The translations under genes were made by a program, and so were the position numbers. This document shows positions 33,775 through 43,560 of a stretch of 64,000 nucleotides of DNA, piece after piece. A model generated the notes under the pieces. The model was not told where the DNA came from and made no database searches. It worked only from the letters and a program-made list of their open reading frames with translations. This DNA is from Butyrivibrio hungatei NK4A153. GTDB taxonomy: Bacteria; Bacillota; Clostridia; Lachnospirales; Lachnospiraceae. Where the stretch lies: contig NZ_AUJY01000001.1 of assembly GCF_000424465.1 (NCBI RefSeq), positions 227,588 through 291,587 of the forward strand. The letters run 5' to 3'. The first letter of the stretch is position 1. Every line of letters starts with the position of its first letter.

Positions 33775-34632
33775 ATGCGTTTAGGGAAAAAATTAGTATC
33801 TGCGATTGTTGTTCTGACAATGAGTACAACTGTTCTTACAGGATGTACATCTTCTAAGAAGGCAATTACAGAAACCGCAGAACAGTTTTTGGAGATAGTA
33901 CAGAGTGGTTCAACTGAAAATATTGAAGCGTATGCAAGTGCGGGAGTTTTGGAAGGTGAGTTTGTTCGTACCTTTGACTCTACTTTTCTTACAGATAATC
34001 TTAAGTCGGGTATTGAATCGGATAAGCTTGATGAAGCAACAGCTCAAAGGCTTGATAATCTCTGTGCCAGCCTTTCGAATATGATAACAGGTTATGAGAT
34101 TAAGTCTGCTACCGTTAAAAAGGGTGTAGGTACTGTAATTGCTTCGGTAGATACAGGATTTCCGCTTAATGTAATCGGCAGTGAGGATGCTTCGGCAAGA
34201 ATCGGTGTTAAAGTTGATGCTTATAAGGAAGCAAATCCCGATAAGATCGATAATTCTGATCCTGAAATTGCCAAGCAGGCATATAATGATTTGATCAATC
34301 TTGTTTTGGAAACATATGAAGATGTAATATCTGAGAGCTCAGAAGAAACCTATATCTTTGTATTCACAATTACAAAAGACCCTGATTCACATGATTGGTC
34401 CATTACTGAAATTCAGGATTACGACAGTGCAGCAAACGGCAAGGTAATAGCTGAGACAAACACAGAGGTTGATACATCGGAAGATGAAGAGCAGCCGGCA
34501 GATGAAGAAGCACCTGCTGAGGACGAGAACGCAGAGAACGCGGAAGAAGCTCAGCCGGAAGAAACAAACACAGAAGCTGAGGGGGATGCTCAGAATACTG
34601 ATGTAGAAGAAGTAGATCTTTCAATTGACTGA
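33775..34632 (+). CDS. Hypothetical lipoprotein with acidic C-terminal tail
   Basis: A 285-residue lipoprotein (lipobox VLTGC, Cys24). Residues ~30-215 look like a compact alpha/beta domain (AEQFLEIVQSGSTENIEAYA, then VKKGVGTVIASVDTGFPLNV and TYIFVFTITKDPDSHDWSI), as in DUF4878/NTF2-like stress lipoproteins, though I cannot name the family. The last ~60 residues are almost all Glu, Asp, Ala, Asn and Thr, probably a flexible acidic tail. It has its own terminator and is likely monocistronic. Confidence 0.8.
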   Translation: MRLGKKLVSAIVVLTMSTTVLTGCTSSKKAITETAEQFLEIVQSGSTENIEAYASAGVLEGEFVRTFDSTFLTDNLKSGIESDKLDEATAQRLDNLCASLSNMITGYEIKSATVKKGVGTVIASVDTGFPLNVIGSEDASARIGVKVDAYKEANPDKIDNSDPEIAKQAYNDLINLVLETYEDVISESSEETYIFVFTITKDPDSHDWSITEIQDYDSAANGKVIAETNTEVDTSEDEEQPADEEAPAEDENAENAEEAQPEETNTEAEGDAQNTDVEEVDLSID

Positions 34633-34647
34633 TTAAGTGATATAAAT

Positions 34648-34682
34648 AAAAGTCCTATGCTTAGTGAGCATAGGACTTTTAT
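34648..34682 (+). terminator. Intrinsic terminator after lipoprotein gene
   Basis: Perfect 14-bp stem AAAAGTCCTATGCT (34648-34661) with AGCATAGGACTTTT (34667-34680), 5-nt loop, T-rich end. Its A-rich and T-rich flanks make it usable from both strands, including for the small gene ending at 34729. Confidence 0.92.
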
Positions 34683-34728
34683 TCTTTTATAGAATCATCC
34701 ATTATAATTCTCCATTTTTAATGGCGAA

Positions 34729-34902
34729 TCATCTCTTTCCGAGACAACCCTGATTTTTCAGTTCTATGAGCAGATCAAAAACATCCCCTAACGGTAAGCC
34801 GGTAATATGAGCTACTTTCTCGGGATCCGGATAAAACTCGTCTTCACAATCCTTTCTGATGCAGTCCAGAACTTCATTTCTTAAGTCTAATGTAGCTGTC
34901 AT
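34729..34902 (-). CDS. Small hypothetical protein, winged-helix-like
   Basis: A 57-residue protein. AAGGAGG lies 10 nt upstream of the chosen ATG at 34902; the longer frame starts inside that site. NEVLDCIRKDCEDEFYPDPEKVAHITGLPLGDVFDLLIELKN reads like a short helix-turn-helix: two helices, a GLPLGDVFDLL recognition-like helix and no wing. A DNA-binding role is only suggested by this pattern. Confidence 0.65.
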   Translation of the reverse strand: MTATLDLRNEVLDCIRKDCEDEFYPDPEKVAHITGLPLGDVFDLLIELKNQGCLGKR

Positions 34903-35034
34903 ACACGTGATTCCTCCTTTCATAAATAGTCAGATAATTTTATCGGTGTGTCTATCTGTTACTAAATATTATATCGGAAAAACGTATAAAAAGTTAATTA
35001 ATTTGTGTTAAAAAGTATGAAAATTTAATAAAAT

Positions 35035-35068
35035 GAGGGCAATTCCTTTTTTTGCCGGAATTGCCCTC
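35035..35068 (-). terminator. Intrinsic terminator of chemotaxis receptor gene
   Basis: Perfect 12-bp stem GAGGGCAATTCC (35035-35046) with GGAATTGCCCTC (35057-35068). On the minus strand it is followed by ATTTTATT. Confidence 0.85.
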
Positions 35069-35080
35069 GTTTCAAGTTTT

Positions 35081-36547
35081 TTATCTTGTTGCGTTGATTT
35101 CGCGAAGCTTGTTTGCCTGATCTGAGATATCAACAAGAATTGCTTTAAATGCATTGAATTTCTCTGTTGCTTCATCGGATGCCTTTGCACCTTCATGTGA
35201 AAGAGAAGCAACCTCCTGGCTTGTTGCCGAGAGAGTAGAGATGCTATCGTTGATCTCGTTTGTTGAATCGGCAATTGATTTCATTCCCTCTGCGATGTGA
35301 GAGAAGCGTGTGATCATTCCCGATACGTTGTTGTTAATGCTGTTGAAGCTTTCACCTACAGACTCGATCATCGCGTTCTGCTTATCAACTGTTGTAACAG
35401 TGTCATCTATACTGAACATTGCCTTCTGAACATCTTCGTTAAGCTCGTTGATGATGTTTGTGATCTCGTTGGAAGCCTTGTTTGTCTCTGCGGCAAGTTC
35501 GCGGACATTGTTTGCGACAACTGCAAAACCTTTTCCGGCTTCACCTGCACGAGCAGCTTCGATGCTTGCGTTGAGGGCAAGGAGATTGGTCTGTGTTGAG
35601 ATCGCCATGATCGAACTTACGATGTTTTTGACTTCTTCGACCTTATCAATAACTGCCTGTGTTGCATCAACCGTTATCTGACTTGCTTTTGATACGTCCT
35701 GTGATTTGAGCTTAAGATCAGATATGATGTTTATACCTTCATCAATTACTGTCTGAGTGCTTTCTGAAGCCTCGGTCATTTCGATTCTGTCTTGCTCTGT
35801 TGTAGATGTCTTTTCCTGGATTGACTGAACCTTCTCGGCCTGTTTGATAATGGACTGCGATGTGTTCTCCATGTTTGTTGCGATGTTCTGCATTCCCGAC
35901 TGCTGTGATTCAAGGATTTTCTGAAGTGAATCAAGATCGTCCTGAGAAGCGTTGAACAGCTCGGTAATCTTGTTTGCAATGTCTGCCATGTTGTTTCCGG
36001 CATCAAGTGTCTTTTTCGCGGTCTGACTCATTAAAAGTCTTTTTTCATCGATAAAATTCTTCTGAAGAGAAACCGTCATGATGCATGATATAAATGAGAG
36101 TATCAGTGTAGCTATCGCAGGAACCAGAATGTTATTCTGAAGTCCCGATGTGAGCAGGTTGGTGATTATCGATATTATAAAAGAAACTGAGATAATACCG
36201 ACTCCGGTACCGCAGAGAGCTACGTTTGAGTAGAGTGTACTGCAGATGAGTATCGGAAGTCCGAATGCAAAATATGCAAGATCGTTTCCTGCAAGAACAA
36301 GAGTGAGATAGAATACGCTAACTCCGCACATTATCAAGACTGCACCTGTTTTTTCTTCGCAGAACTTGAAATTACCGATAAAGATGATGATCAAACTGAC
36401 TACGGCACTTGCAAATATGACCGCCTTTCCGATGTCAAAACCTTTGGTGATTAGCGATAACAGAGTTAATACGATTCCTGTTACTACCGTGATGATACTT
36501 ACGTAAAAACTGTTTGCGTTTGCGCGCTTATACTGCTGAGCGTCCAT
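35081..36547 (-). CDS. Methyl-accepting chemotaxis protein without external sensor domain
   Basis: A 488-residue receptor. The first ~170 residues form about six closely spaced membrane helices with no sizeable outside domain, so the signal is probably sensed in or near the membrane. A long coiled coil follows, with the kinase-control hairpin [42 protein letters not shown] 36547 follows ACGGAGG; the longer frame is not needed. It should talk to CheA/CheW, whose genes are not in this window. Confidence 0.92.
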   Translation of the reverse strand: MDAQQYKRANANSFYVSIITVVTGIVLTLLSLITKGFDIGKAVIFASAVVSLIIIFIGNFKFCEEKTGAVLIMCGVSVFYLTLVLAGNDLAYFAFGLPILICSTLYSNVALCGTGVGIISVSFIISIITNLLTSGLQNNILVPAIATLILSFISCIMTVSLQKNFIDEKRLLMSQTAKKTLDAGNNMADIANKITELFNASQDDLDSLQKILESQQSGMQNIATNMENTSQSIIKQAEKVQSIQEKTSTTEQDRIEMTEASESTQTVIDEGINIISDLKLKSQDVSKASQITVDATQAVIDKVEEVKNIVSSIMAISTQTNLLALNASIEAARAGEAGKGFAVVANNVRELAAETNKASNEITNIINELNEDVQKAMFSIDDTVTTVDKQNAMIESVGESFNSINNNVSGMITRFSHIAEGMKSIADSTNEINDSISTLSATSQEVASLSHEGAKASDEATEKFNAFKAILVDISDQANKLREINATR

Positions 36548-36720
36548 GATATGCCTCCGTAGAAATGGATATAAATTTTTAGAACAATGGAAAGATTCTA
36601 TCACAAAAACGTTTGCATATCTAGAGTAAAACCTACAGTATATCTGGATAATCGGTTTTTTTGAGTCGTGAAATATGCTATAATATGCAATTAGTAATAG
36701 TCAGTTGGAGGAATTTGCTT

Positions 36721-37641
36721 ATGCTATCTGTAATAATTCCCGCATACAATGAAGAGGAAATGATAAAAAAGACATCCGAAACAATATCAGGAATATTGGA
36801 TGAGGAGAATATAGATTTTGAGCTTCTTTTTATTAACGACGGCTCAAGTGACAACACATGGAAAGCGATTGATGAAGAATCTGCCCGCAATAAAAGAGTT
36901 AAGGGTGTTTGCTTTTCAAGAAACTTTGGAAAAGAATCCGCTGTCTTTGCGGGAATTGCCGAGGCTTGCGGAGATTGCTGTGTGGTTCTTGACTGCGATC
37001 TTCAACATCCGCCGGAAAAAATCGTTGATATGTACAGACTCTGGGAACAGGGTTATGAGATAGTCGAAGGCGTTAAGGCAAGCAGGGGGAGAGAGTCTGC
37101 CATGCATAAGTTTGCGGCAAAGAGCTTCTACAATATCATGAGTGAATCTGTCGGTTTTGATATGTCCAGAGCTTCTGACTACAAGCTCCTCGACAGAAAG
37201 GCCATGAACGTACTTCTTAATATGAATGAAAAGAATGCTTTTTTCAGAGCGCTTTCATCATGGATTGGATTTAAGAGCACCGAAGTAGAATATAATGTCA
37301 GAGAAAGAGAAGCGGGTGAATCAAAGTGGAGCACCAAATCTCTTATAAAATACGCAATCACGAATATAACATCTTTTACATCGGCACCGCTTCATCTCAT
37401 TACAATATCAGGATGGATTGTTGCCCTGTTGGGATTTGGCTTCAGTGTTGAAGCTTTGTACAGACACTTTTTTATAGGCAATGACCAGCCCGGATTTACA
37501 ACACTTATAGTCCTGGTTTGCTTTACATCGGCCATGATCATGATAGGCCTCGGAATCATAGGTATATACATTTCCAAGATTTACGATGAGGTTAAGGGAA
37601 GGCCTCGTTACATAATTGATAAAACCACATACGAAAAATAA
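36721..37641 (+). CDS. GT2 glycosyltransferase, DPM1/GtrB-like
   Basis: A 306-residue protein. The GT-A domain reads SVIIPAYNEEEMI, LLFINDGSSDNTW, FSRNFGKESAVFAGI and CVVLDCDLQHPPEKI (the DxD equivalent). FRALSSWIGF and AGESKWSTKSLIKYA complete the polyprenyl-phosphate-sugar synthase pattern. Two C-terminal helices (~230-255, ~265-290) are as in GtrB and YkcC. It probably moves a sugar from a nucleotide donor to undecaprenyl phosphate at the inner membrane face. I start at ATG 36721 behind TTGGAGG; TATAAT at about 36681 is a likely -10. Confidence 0.9.
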   Translation: MLSVIIPAYNEEEMIKKTSETISGILDEENIDFELLFINDGSSDNTWKAIDEESARNKRVKGVCFSRNFGKESAVFAGIAEACGDCCVVLDCDLQHPPEKIVDMYRLWEQGYEIVEGVKASRGRESAMHKFAAKSFYNIMSESVGFDMSRASDYKLLDRKAMNVLLNMNEKNAFFRALSSWIGFKSTEVEYNVREREAGESKWSTKSLIKYAITNITSFTSAPLHLITISGWIVALLGFGFSVEALYRHFFIGNDQPGFTTLIVLVCFTSAMIMIGLGIIGIYISKIYDEVKGRPRYIIDKTTYEK

Positions 37642-37737
37642 ACGAAATTTTGAAAAAATCTTGGTAAAAATCCGCTATTTAGGGTAAAATGTAATTGAGC
37701 GGATTATGTCTTTTTTGGAGGAGAAAGGAGACAGGCA

Positions 37738-38967
37738 ATGTTAGCTACTTTAATTCCACTGTTCGACGATAAAATGTCTGTTTGTGCATATTCTGTGTTT
37801 GCGCGTAAAGATAACCACTTTTTGAATCCTGAAATGGAGGGTGGAGCGCGATACGACGGTGCAGGAACGGTCCATGAACTGGAAGTTGTAAGTAGTATGG
37901 GGATGTCTATGTTATCCGGGGGAAAAGAAGTATTTGTTCCGGTCAATCAGTTTTCTGTGTTCGCAGAAATATCGCTTCAGTGCACAGTTCCCGCAAATAA
38001 AGTTGTTCTCCTTATGGATAACAGTATCACACCCGAGCCCCATTACGTTAAGAGGGTGAAGGAACTCAAAATGCAAGGATACAAACTTGCTATCAGAAAA
38101 CTTCCTATTTCCGGTTTTGAACCCTATAAAGAAATCCTTAATCAGTGCGATTATATTTTGCTTAATCATGCAAAAATCGATATAGAGAAAGCCAAGATCT
38201 ATTTTGGAAAAGTTTATCCGAAAATCAAGCTGTGCGCGGTGAACGTCGATACTCAGGAACAGTATGACATGCTTATCTCGCACGGAGGATATGACCTTTA
38301 CGAGGGTGGATTCTTCAGAATGCCCGTGCGTGAGTCTGAGACTGAGGTTAATCCTCTCAAAGTAAATTACATAGAACTTCTTAATGTCGTTAATGCTCCG
38401 GACTTTGATCTTACTGACGCTGCGGATGTTATCGGCAAAGACCCCGCGCTTACAATCTCACTTCTTGAGATAGTAAACCGAATGGCACTTAATTCCGAGA
38501 TCACATCCATCAGGCACGCAACAGCCATGCTTGGTCAGAAAGAGTTAAAGAGATGGATAAATACCGCTGTGACAAAAGAGCTTTGCGCAGACAGGCCGAC
38601 TGAGATAACAAGGCTTGTAATGATAAGGGCTAAGTTTGCGGAGAATCTTGCAGAGAGTTTTGAGCTGGCTCTGATGGGACAGGAGCTCTTTATCATGGGA
38701 TTGTTCTCTGCTATAGATATAATGCTTGGCAAGACAATGAAGGAAGCTCTTGATATGGTACTTGTTCCAAAGGATGTCAAGCTCGCGCTTCTTAATAATG
38801 AAGGAGATTTCGCACCTGTTCTCAATTTCATAAGGAGATATGAAGATGCGGACTGGACCGAGATTTCAAGACTGATGGTCCTTGGAAATATGGATATGAC
38901 AAAGGTTTACGATGCCTATCTGTCAGCACTCAGATGGTATAGAGATCTTTTTCCTGTAAGACAGTAA
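37738..38967 (+). CDS. EAL-HDOD (YuxH-type) signalling protein
   Basis: A 409-residue cytoplasmic protein. Residues ~1-200 are a degenerate EAL fold: the E-A-L motif and metal ligands are missing (VFVPVNQFSVFAE, VVLLMDN, DYILLNHAKID, LYEGGFFRMPV), so phosphodiesterase activity is unlikely. Residues ~205-400 are an HDOD domain (DFDLTDAADVIGKDPALTISLLEIVN, SIRHATAMLGQKELKRWI) without metal-binding HD residues. Such fusions act as protein-protein or ligand-binding regulators. AAAGGAGAC lies before the ATG. It is first in a run of four related signalling genes. Confidence 0.88.
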   Translation: MLATLIPLFDDKMSVCAYSVFARKDNHFLNPEMEGGARYDGAGTVHELEVVSSMGMSMLSGGKEVFVPVNQFSVFAEISLQCTVPANKVVLLMDNSITPEPHYVKRVKELKMQGYKLAIRKLPISGFEPYKEILNQCDYILLNHAKIDIEKAKIYFGKVYPKIKLCAVNVDTQEQYDMLISHGGYDLYEGGFFRMPVRESETEVNPLKVNYIELLNVVNAPDFDLTDAADVIGKDPALTISLLEIVNRMALNSEITSIRHATAMLGQKELKRWINTAVTKELCADRPTEITRLVMIRAKFAENLAESFELALMGQELFIMGLFSAIDIMLGKTMKEALDMVLVPKDVKLALLNNEGDFAPVLNFIRRYEDADWTEISRLMVLGNMDMTKVYDAYLSALRWYRDLFPVRQ

Positions 38968-39000
38968 CCGGATGATAGCTTTGTGCAACGGGGTGACTTT

Positions 39001-42000
39001 ATGGTCGGTACTGAAGTGATAGGCAGTAGTGCCTTCAATTTATCCGCCCTAGTGATCAGCGTTACGTGCATTGTTTATAAACTGATCATCAGAGGTAAGG
39101 TAAAGCTTAAGAATTGGCTTTTCATTGCCTTCATAATGATAATCGCCATTGATTCCTTTTCGGGGATCGTGGAGCAGTTTTTAAGATACAGTAGGCTTAC
39201 GTTTGAAACTAAGCTTATAATTGGTCATGCAAATCTTTTCGTGTATTTTCTTACACATTTTGCAATGGCGCCTATTTTTGTGTATTACATAGTGATGGAG
39301 TGCGGAGTTCAGCACAGGTTTACGGGGAAGGTACGTCTTTATTTAGGCATACCTTTTATTTTTATGGAGCTGCTGGTTCTTATAAATCCGCTCTTTGATA
39401 TCGTTTACGAGATAGATGACAGCATGAGCTACATAAGAAGAGGCGGCGTCTACGTTGCTTATGTAATAATAGGTTTCTACACTGTTTTTTCTATAATCGT
39501 TCTGTATCTCTACTGGAGCGTCCTTAATAAACTCAAGAAAATAGCTATCATATATTTTTATATACTTGCGATTGTGGGAATAGCGGTTCAGATGATCTGG
39601 CCCAATGTCACGTGCGAGCTTATGTGCGAAGCAATCGGCGCGATGGGCATTATGATCATGCTTGAAGGTGATGATGACAGAAAAGATTTTTCGACGAAGG
39701 CGCTTAACAGGAATGCTTTCATTACCGATATCGGCAATTATTTCAGATATGGCAGACAGTTTAACACCATATGCGTGAAAATCTTAAACGGCGATATTCT
39801 GAGGAAGATATCGAGTCATGAGAACTATGAAAAGATACTTTCACATGTCGCCGGTTATCTTGGTGATGTGAATAAGAAATTCGAAGTATACCGCGTCGGA
39901 ATCGAGTGTTTTTTCCTTGTGTGCCCTGATATCACGGATGCTTATGCAAGGGGGATCGCGGACGAAGTATTCTTTAAACTCGGAAATAGCATTATGCTTG
40001 ACGGAAGCAGCGTGCAGTTAAAGACACTGGTCATTCAGGCATCTTCACCTGATAAGTTTGAAAATCTCGATAACCTGCTTCTTTTGTCGGACACGGATAT
40101 TGAGGCCGATAAGGGAAGGCCCATTTACTGTGATGAACTTGGCTTTGTTATAAGAAGGGCGGACGTTGAAAAGGCAGTTAGAAGAGGAATTGAGAGTTCG
40201 AGCTTCAGGGTCTTTTATGAGCCTATCTATACGAAGGAAGATCTGTCTATCTGTGCGGCTGAGGCTGTTCTTAAGTTCAATGACAAGGAACTTGGTGAAA
40301 TATCCAAGGATGAATTCATTCCCATCGCGAATCAGACGGGAACCATAGAAAAACTCGGCCTTTTCATGATCGAAGAAGTCCTGTATTTCATCGGCGGCGG
40401 AATCATTGAGGAGATGGGGATTGAGTTCATATGCATCAAACTTACGTCGGCGCAGATAATCAAGACAGATTTCGTTGCTCAGGTAAAAGAGCTCTTTTCC
40501 AGATACGGGGTTAAACCCGAGAACATAGTGTTTGGCATAACGGAGAATGCGGCAGTCACGGACAAAAATCTGATATATCAGGTAATCTCAGACCTTGGCG
40601 ATATGGGAATCAGGTTCTATATGGATGAGTACGGAACCAGTTTTTTTGGCATGCAATCGTCGACTTCGTATCTCTTCGAGGGAATAAAGGTCAATGCGGG
40701 ACTTCTGATCGAGTCGGATTCATCGGCTCAGAGAAAACTCATACTCGAAAACCGTCTTTCCACAATGAATCAGACGGGTAAAAAAATTGTTATGGCTTCC
40801 GTTAATTCAAAGGAGCTCGCAGAGCGCATCCAGAACGTAAAGGCAGATTACGTGCAGGGTAAATATTACTCGAGAGCGGTAAGTAAAAATGACTTCATTG
40901 CTATCCTAAAGGCTACGGAAACAGCCAGAATGGAGGAGAGACGAGCAAAGGCGGCCAATGAGGCAAAGAGTAACTTCCTTGCCAATATGTCGCACGAGAT
41001 AAGAACTCCCATCAATGCAGTTCTTGGAATGAATGAGGTTATCTTAAGAGAGTGTACGGATGAGAAAATCCTTGAATATTCTAGAAATATCGAGAGTGCG
41101 GGAAAGACTCTTTTGTCACTTATAAATGATATCCTTGATTTCTCCAAGATCGAAGCGGGCAATATGGAGATCAACGAGAGAAACTACGAGCTGAGCTCCG
41201 TGCTCAACGATGCTTATAACATGATATATTTTAAGGCTATGCAGAAAGCGCTTAATCTGATATTTGAGGTAAATGAGGAACTTCCCGACAGCCTTTGCGG
41301 CGATGAGATGAGACTTAGACAGATTATTGTAAATGTCCTTAACAACGCCGTCAAATATACCGCTGAAGGAAGTGTTACTTTGAAAATCAGGGGAGAAGAG
41401 GTCTCGGAGGACAAAGTAAATCTTTTCATAGATATCATCGATACGGGAATAGGAATCAAACAGGAGGATATTGAGGATCTTTTTGCTAAGTTTAAGAGGC
41501 TTGATGTTGATAAGAACAGAACTATCGAAGGAAGCGGACTGGGGCTGGCAATCACAAGCAATCTCCTTAAGCTGATGAACGGTTCTATAGAAGTTGAGAG
41601 TGAATATGGCAAAGGATCTGTATTTAAGATTGTTCTTCCGCAGAAGAAAGTGGGAGATGTGAAGATCGGAAACTTCAAGAACAAGATCGCGGAGCTTAAC
41701 AAGATACACAAGAAATACAGAGTTAAGTTTACGGCGAAAGATGCCAATATTCTTGTTGTTGACGATACGCCCGTAAATCACGTGGTTATGAAGGAGCTTC
41801 TTAAGAATACGCTCGTCAATATAGATACAGCAAGGAGCGGCGCTGAGTGTCTTAAGATGCAGAAACTGAAAGAATACGACATTATTTTCCTCGATTACAG
41901 AATGCCCGGCATGGACGGCGTTGAAACGCTTCATTTCATAAGGGAAGACGAAGAGAGCAAGAACAGCTTCACTCCTATAGTCGTACTTACAGCCAATGCG

Positions 42001-42783
42001 ATATCCGGGGCAAAAGAAACTTTTATAAGCGAAGGATTTACGGATTATCTGAGTAAGCCTGTTGAGAGTGATAAGTTGGAAGAAGCGCTCATAAATTATC
42101 TGCCCGAGGAAAAGATTGAATATAACCCTGAAGAACCCGAGAAGACTGAGGGTGAGGAAAAAACTTCGGAAAACAATGAGTTTAAGGATTATGTTTCGGG
42201 GCTTACGCAGATAAAGTCGGATGTGGGGCTTAAGAACAGCGGAAGCGAAGAGAGCTATTTTAATATTCTGAAAGTGTACTACGATTCAATTGAATTTACG
42301 AAAGCAAATATTGAGAAGGCGTACGAAGATAAGAACTGGAAGGATTACACGAGCTTTGTACATTCGCTTAAGAGTACGAGCAGAGCGATCGGAGCGACTA
42401 TATTATCTGATATTGCGGAAAAACTTGAAAATGCCGGAAATATCGGCGATACGATGTATATCAAGGAACATCATTCGGAGCTTCTTAACAGGTACCTTCT
42501 TGCAGAGTATGAAATAGCCGGAGTGCCGGGGATTGCAGGTGATGAAGTGAAGGAAGAGACAGGCGAAAAAATTGATATTAAGGAATCTGAAATGAAAGAT
42601 GCTTACGGAAGCATGGTTGAAGCTTGCAAGGGACTTAACTATGACACGATGGAGCTGATACTTGATTCACTTAAGGACTACAATCTTTCCGAAAAAGACA
42701 TGGGAAATATCGGGAAGATAAAGGACTATCTTACAAAGCTTGATTGGGAAAGTATAGAGAAAATTGCACAGAATGAGTTGTAG
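39001..42783 (+). CDS. Giant hybrid kinase: 7TM, GGDEF-like, EAL-like, HisKA, HATPase, REC, HPt
   Basis: A 1260-residue protein. About seven membrane helices occupy residues 10-230. A GGDEF-like domain (~235-390) follows, whose active loop is GIECF, so it is not catalytic. The EAL-like domain (~395-640) has AEAVLKF in place of EAL. HisKA has His665 in NMSHEIRTPINAVLGMN. The ATPase has NVLNNAVKYTAEG, IDTGIGIKQEDI and GSGLGLAITSNLL. The receiver has Asp965 in IIFLDYRMPGMDG, and the HPt domain has His1121 in FVHSLKSTSRAIGA. It should run an internal His-Asp-His relay. I start at ATG 39001 after ACGGGGTG. Confidence 0.92.
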   Translation: MVGTEVIGSSAFNLSALVISVTCIVYKLIIRGKVKLKNWLFIAFIMIIAIDSFSGIVEQFLRYSRLTFETKLIIGHANLFVYFLTHFAMAPIFVYYIVMECGVQHRFTGKVRLYLGIPFIFMELLVLINPLFDIVYEIDDSMSYIRRGGVYVAYVIIGFYTVFSIIVLYLYWSVLNKLKKIAIIYFYILAIVGIAVQMIWPNVTCELMCEAIGAMGIMIMLEGDDDRKDFSTKALNRNAFITDIGNYFRYGRQFNTICVKILNGDILRKISSHENYEKILSHVAGYLGDVNKKFEVYRVGIECFFLVCPDITDAYARGIADEVFFKLGNSIMLDGSSVQLKTLVIQASSPDKFENLDNLLLLSDTDIEADKGRPIYCDELGFVIRRADVEKAVRRGIESSSFRVFYEPIYTKEDLSICAAEAVLKFNDKELGEISKDEFIPIANQTGTIEKLGLFMIEEVLYFIGGGIIEEMGIEFICIKLTSAQIIKTDFVAQVKELFSRYGVKPENIVFGITENAAVTDKNLIYQVISDLGDMGIRFYMDEYGTSFFGMQSSTSYLFEGIKVNAGLLIESDSSAQRKLILENRLSTMNQTGKKIVMASVNSKELAERIQNVKADYVQGKYYSRAVSKNDFIAILKATETARMEERRAKAANEAKSNFLANMSHEIRTPINAVLGMNEVILRECTDEKILEYSRNIESAGKTLLSLINDILDFSKIEAGNMEINERNYELSSVLNDAYNMIYFKAMQKALNLIFEVNEELPDSLCGDEMRLRQIIVNVLNNAVKYTAEGSVTLKIRGEEVSEDKVNLFIDIIDTGIGIKQEDIEDLFAKFKRLDVDKNRTIEGSGLGLAITSNLLKLMNGSIEVESEYGKGSVFKIVLPQKKVGDVKIGNFKNKIAELNKIHKKYRVKFTAKDANILVVDDTPVNHVVMKELLKNTLVNIDTARSGAECLKMQKLKEYDIIFLDYRMPGMDGVETLHFIREDEESKNSFTPIVVLTANAISGAKETFISEGFTDYLSKPVESDKLEEALINYLPEEKIEYNPEEPEKTEGEEKTSENNEFKDYVSGLTQIKSDVGLKNSGSEESYFNILKVYYDSIEFTKANIEKAYEDKNWKDYTSFVHSLKSTSRAIGATILSDIAEKLENAGNIGDTMYIKEHHSELLNRYLLAEYEIAGVPGIAGDEVKEETGEKIDIKESEMKDAYGSMVEACKGLNYDTMELILDSLKDYNLSEKDMGNIGKIKDYLTKLDWESIEKIAQNEL

Positions 42784-42797
42784 ACGGGAGCAAAGGA

Positions 42798-43556
42798 ATG
42801 TTTGATAAAAAAATTCTTTTAGTCAGAAATGATAAGACGTTCATGGTGAATGCAATTAAGAAGAGCTTGTCCGATAATCATTTTGTTGTGGCCGAGTCAT
42901 CATATTCAATCTCTGATATCAGTGCCAACAAGGAAGAGGCAAGTCTTGCGATTCTTTATACGGATTCTGATTTTGTGGAGCATCAGGATGCGATCATATA
43001 CTTCAAGGATCTTTGCATTGAAGAGAATATGATCGTCATAATAATAGGCGATAACGATGCGTTCAAGTTTATCCACAGGTTTATACCAAAAGAGGACATT
43101 GCGTGTGAGCTTACGAGACCTCTCGATATGGATGAGCTGCTCGGTAAGATATTTATCGTTACCGACGATGAGTACATTCAGATGAAGAGAAAATGCATCC
43201 TTATTGTAGATGATGATTTCACTTATCTTCAGATGCTGAGGGAGTGGCTTAAGGATGACTTCAGAGTCGGAGTCGCAAACTCAGGCGCGCAGGCGGTTGC
43301 GTGGCTTGCTAACAACAAGGCCGATCTGATACTTCTTGATTATGATATGCCTGTAATAGACGGACCGAAAGTAATGGAGATGCTTAAGAAAGAGTCTTTT
43401 TCAAGTGGAATACCCATTATGTTCCTTACGGGAAAAAATGATAAAAAGAGCGTTACCGAAGTAATTGCTCTTAAACCTGCCGATTATCTTTTGAAGACTA
43501 TAGACAAAGAAAAACTGTTGGAAACACTTAGGAACTTTTTTGATTCAAAGGAATAA
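42798..43556 (+). CDS. Dual-receiver response regulator
   Basis: A 252-residue protein made of two receiver-like halves and no output domain. The first (1-~120) lacks the acidic pocket and phospho-acceptor (LLVRNDK, LAILYTDSDF). The second (~128-252) is complete: LIVDDDFTY pocket, Asp181 in LILLDYDMPVIDG, FLTGKND and a final Lys in KPADYLLKT. It starts 14 bp after the hybrid kinase, whose HPt domain is its obvious phosphodonor. It is the likely end point of that relay, acting through protein contacts. GGGAGCAAAGGA precedes the ATG. Confidence 0.9.
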   Translation: MFDKKILLVRNDKTFMVNAIKKSLSDNHFVVAESSYSISDISANKEEASLAILYTDSDFVEHQDAIIYFKDLCIEENMIVIIIGDNDAFKFIHRFIPKEDIACELTRPLDMDELLGKIFIVTDDEYIQMKRKCILIVDDDFTYLQMLREWLKDDFRVGVANSGAQAVAWLANNKADLILLDYDMPVIDGPKVMEMLKKESFSSGIPIMFLTGKNDKKSVTEVIALKPADYLLKTIDKEKLLETLRNFFDSKE

Positions 43557-43560
43557 CATT

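Noticed and set aside
37669..37705. AATCCGCT/AGCGGATT inverted repeat as terminator of the glycosyltransferase gene
   Set aside because: The loop is 21 nt and the T run starts four bases after the stem; it might equally be an operator around a -10-like TAAAAT, so no call was made.
39700..40200. Active diguanylate cyclase in the giant hybrid kinase
   Set aside because: The active loop is GIECF rather than GGDEF, and the paralogue has GVACF; neither keeps the metal- and substrate-binding residues.
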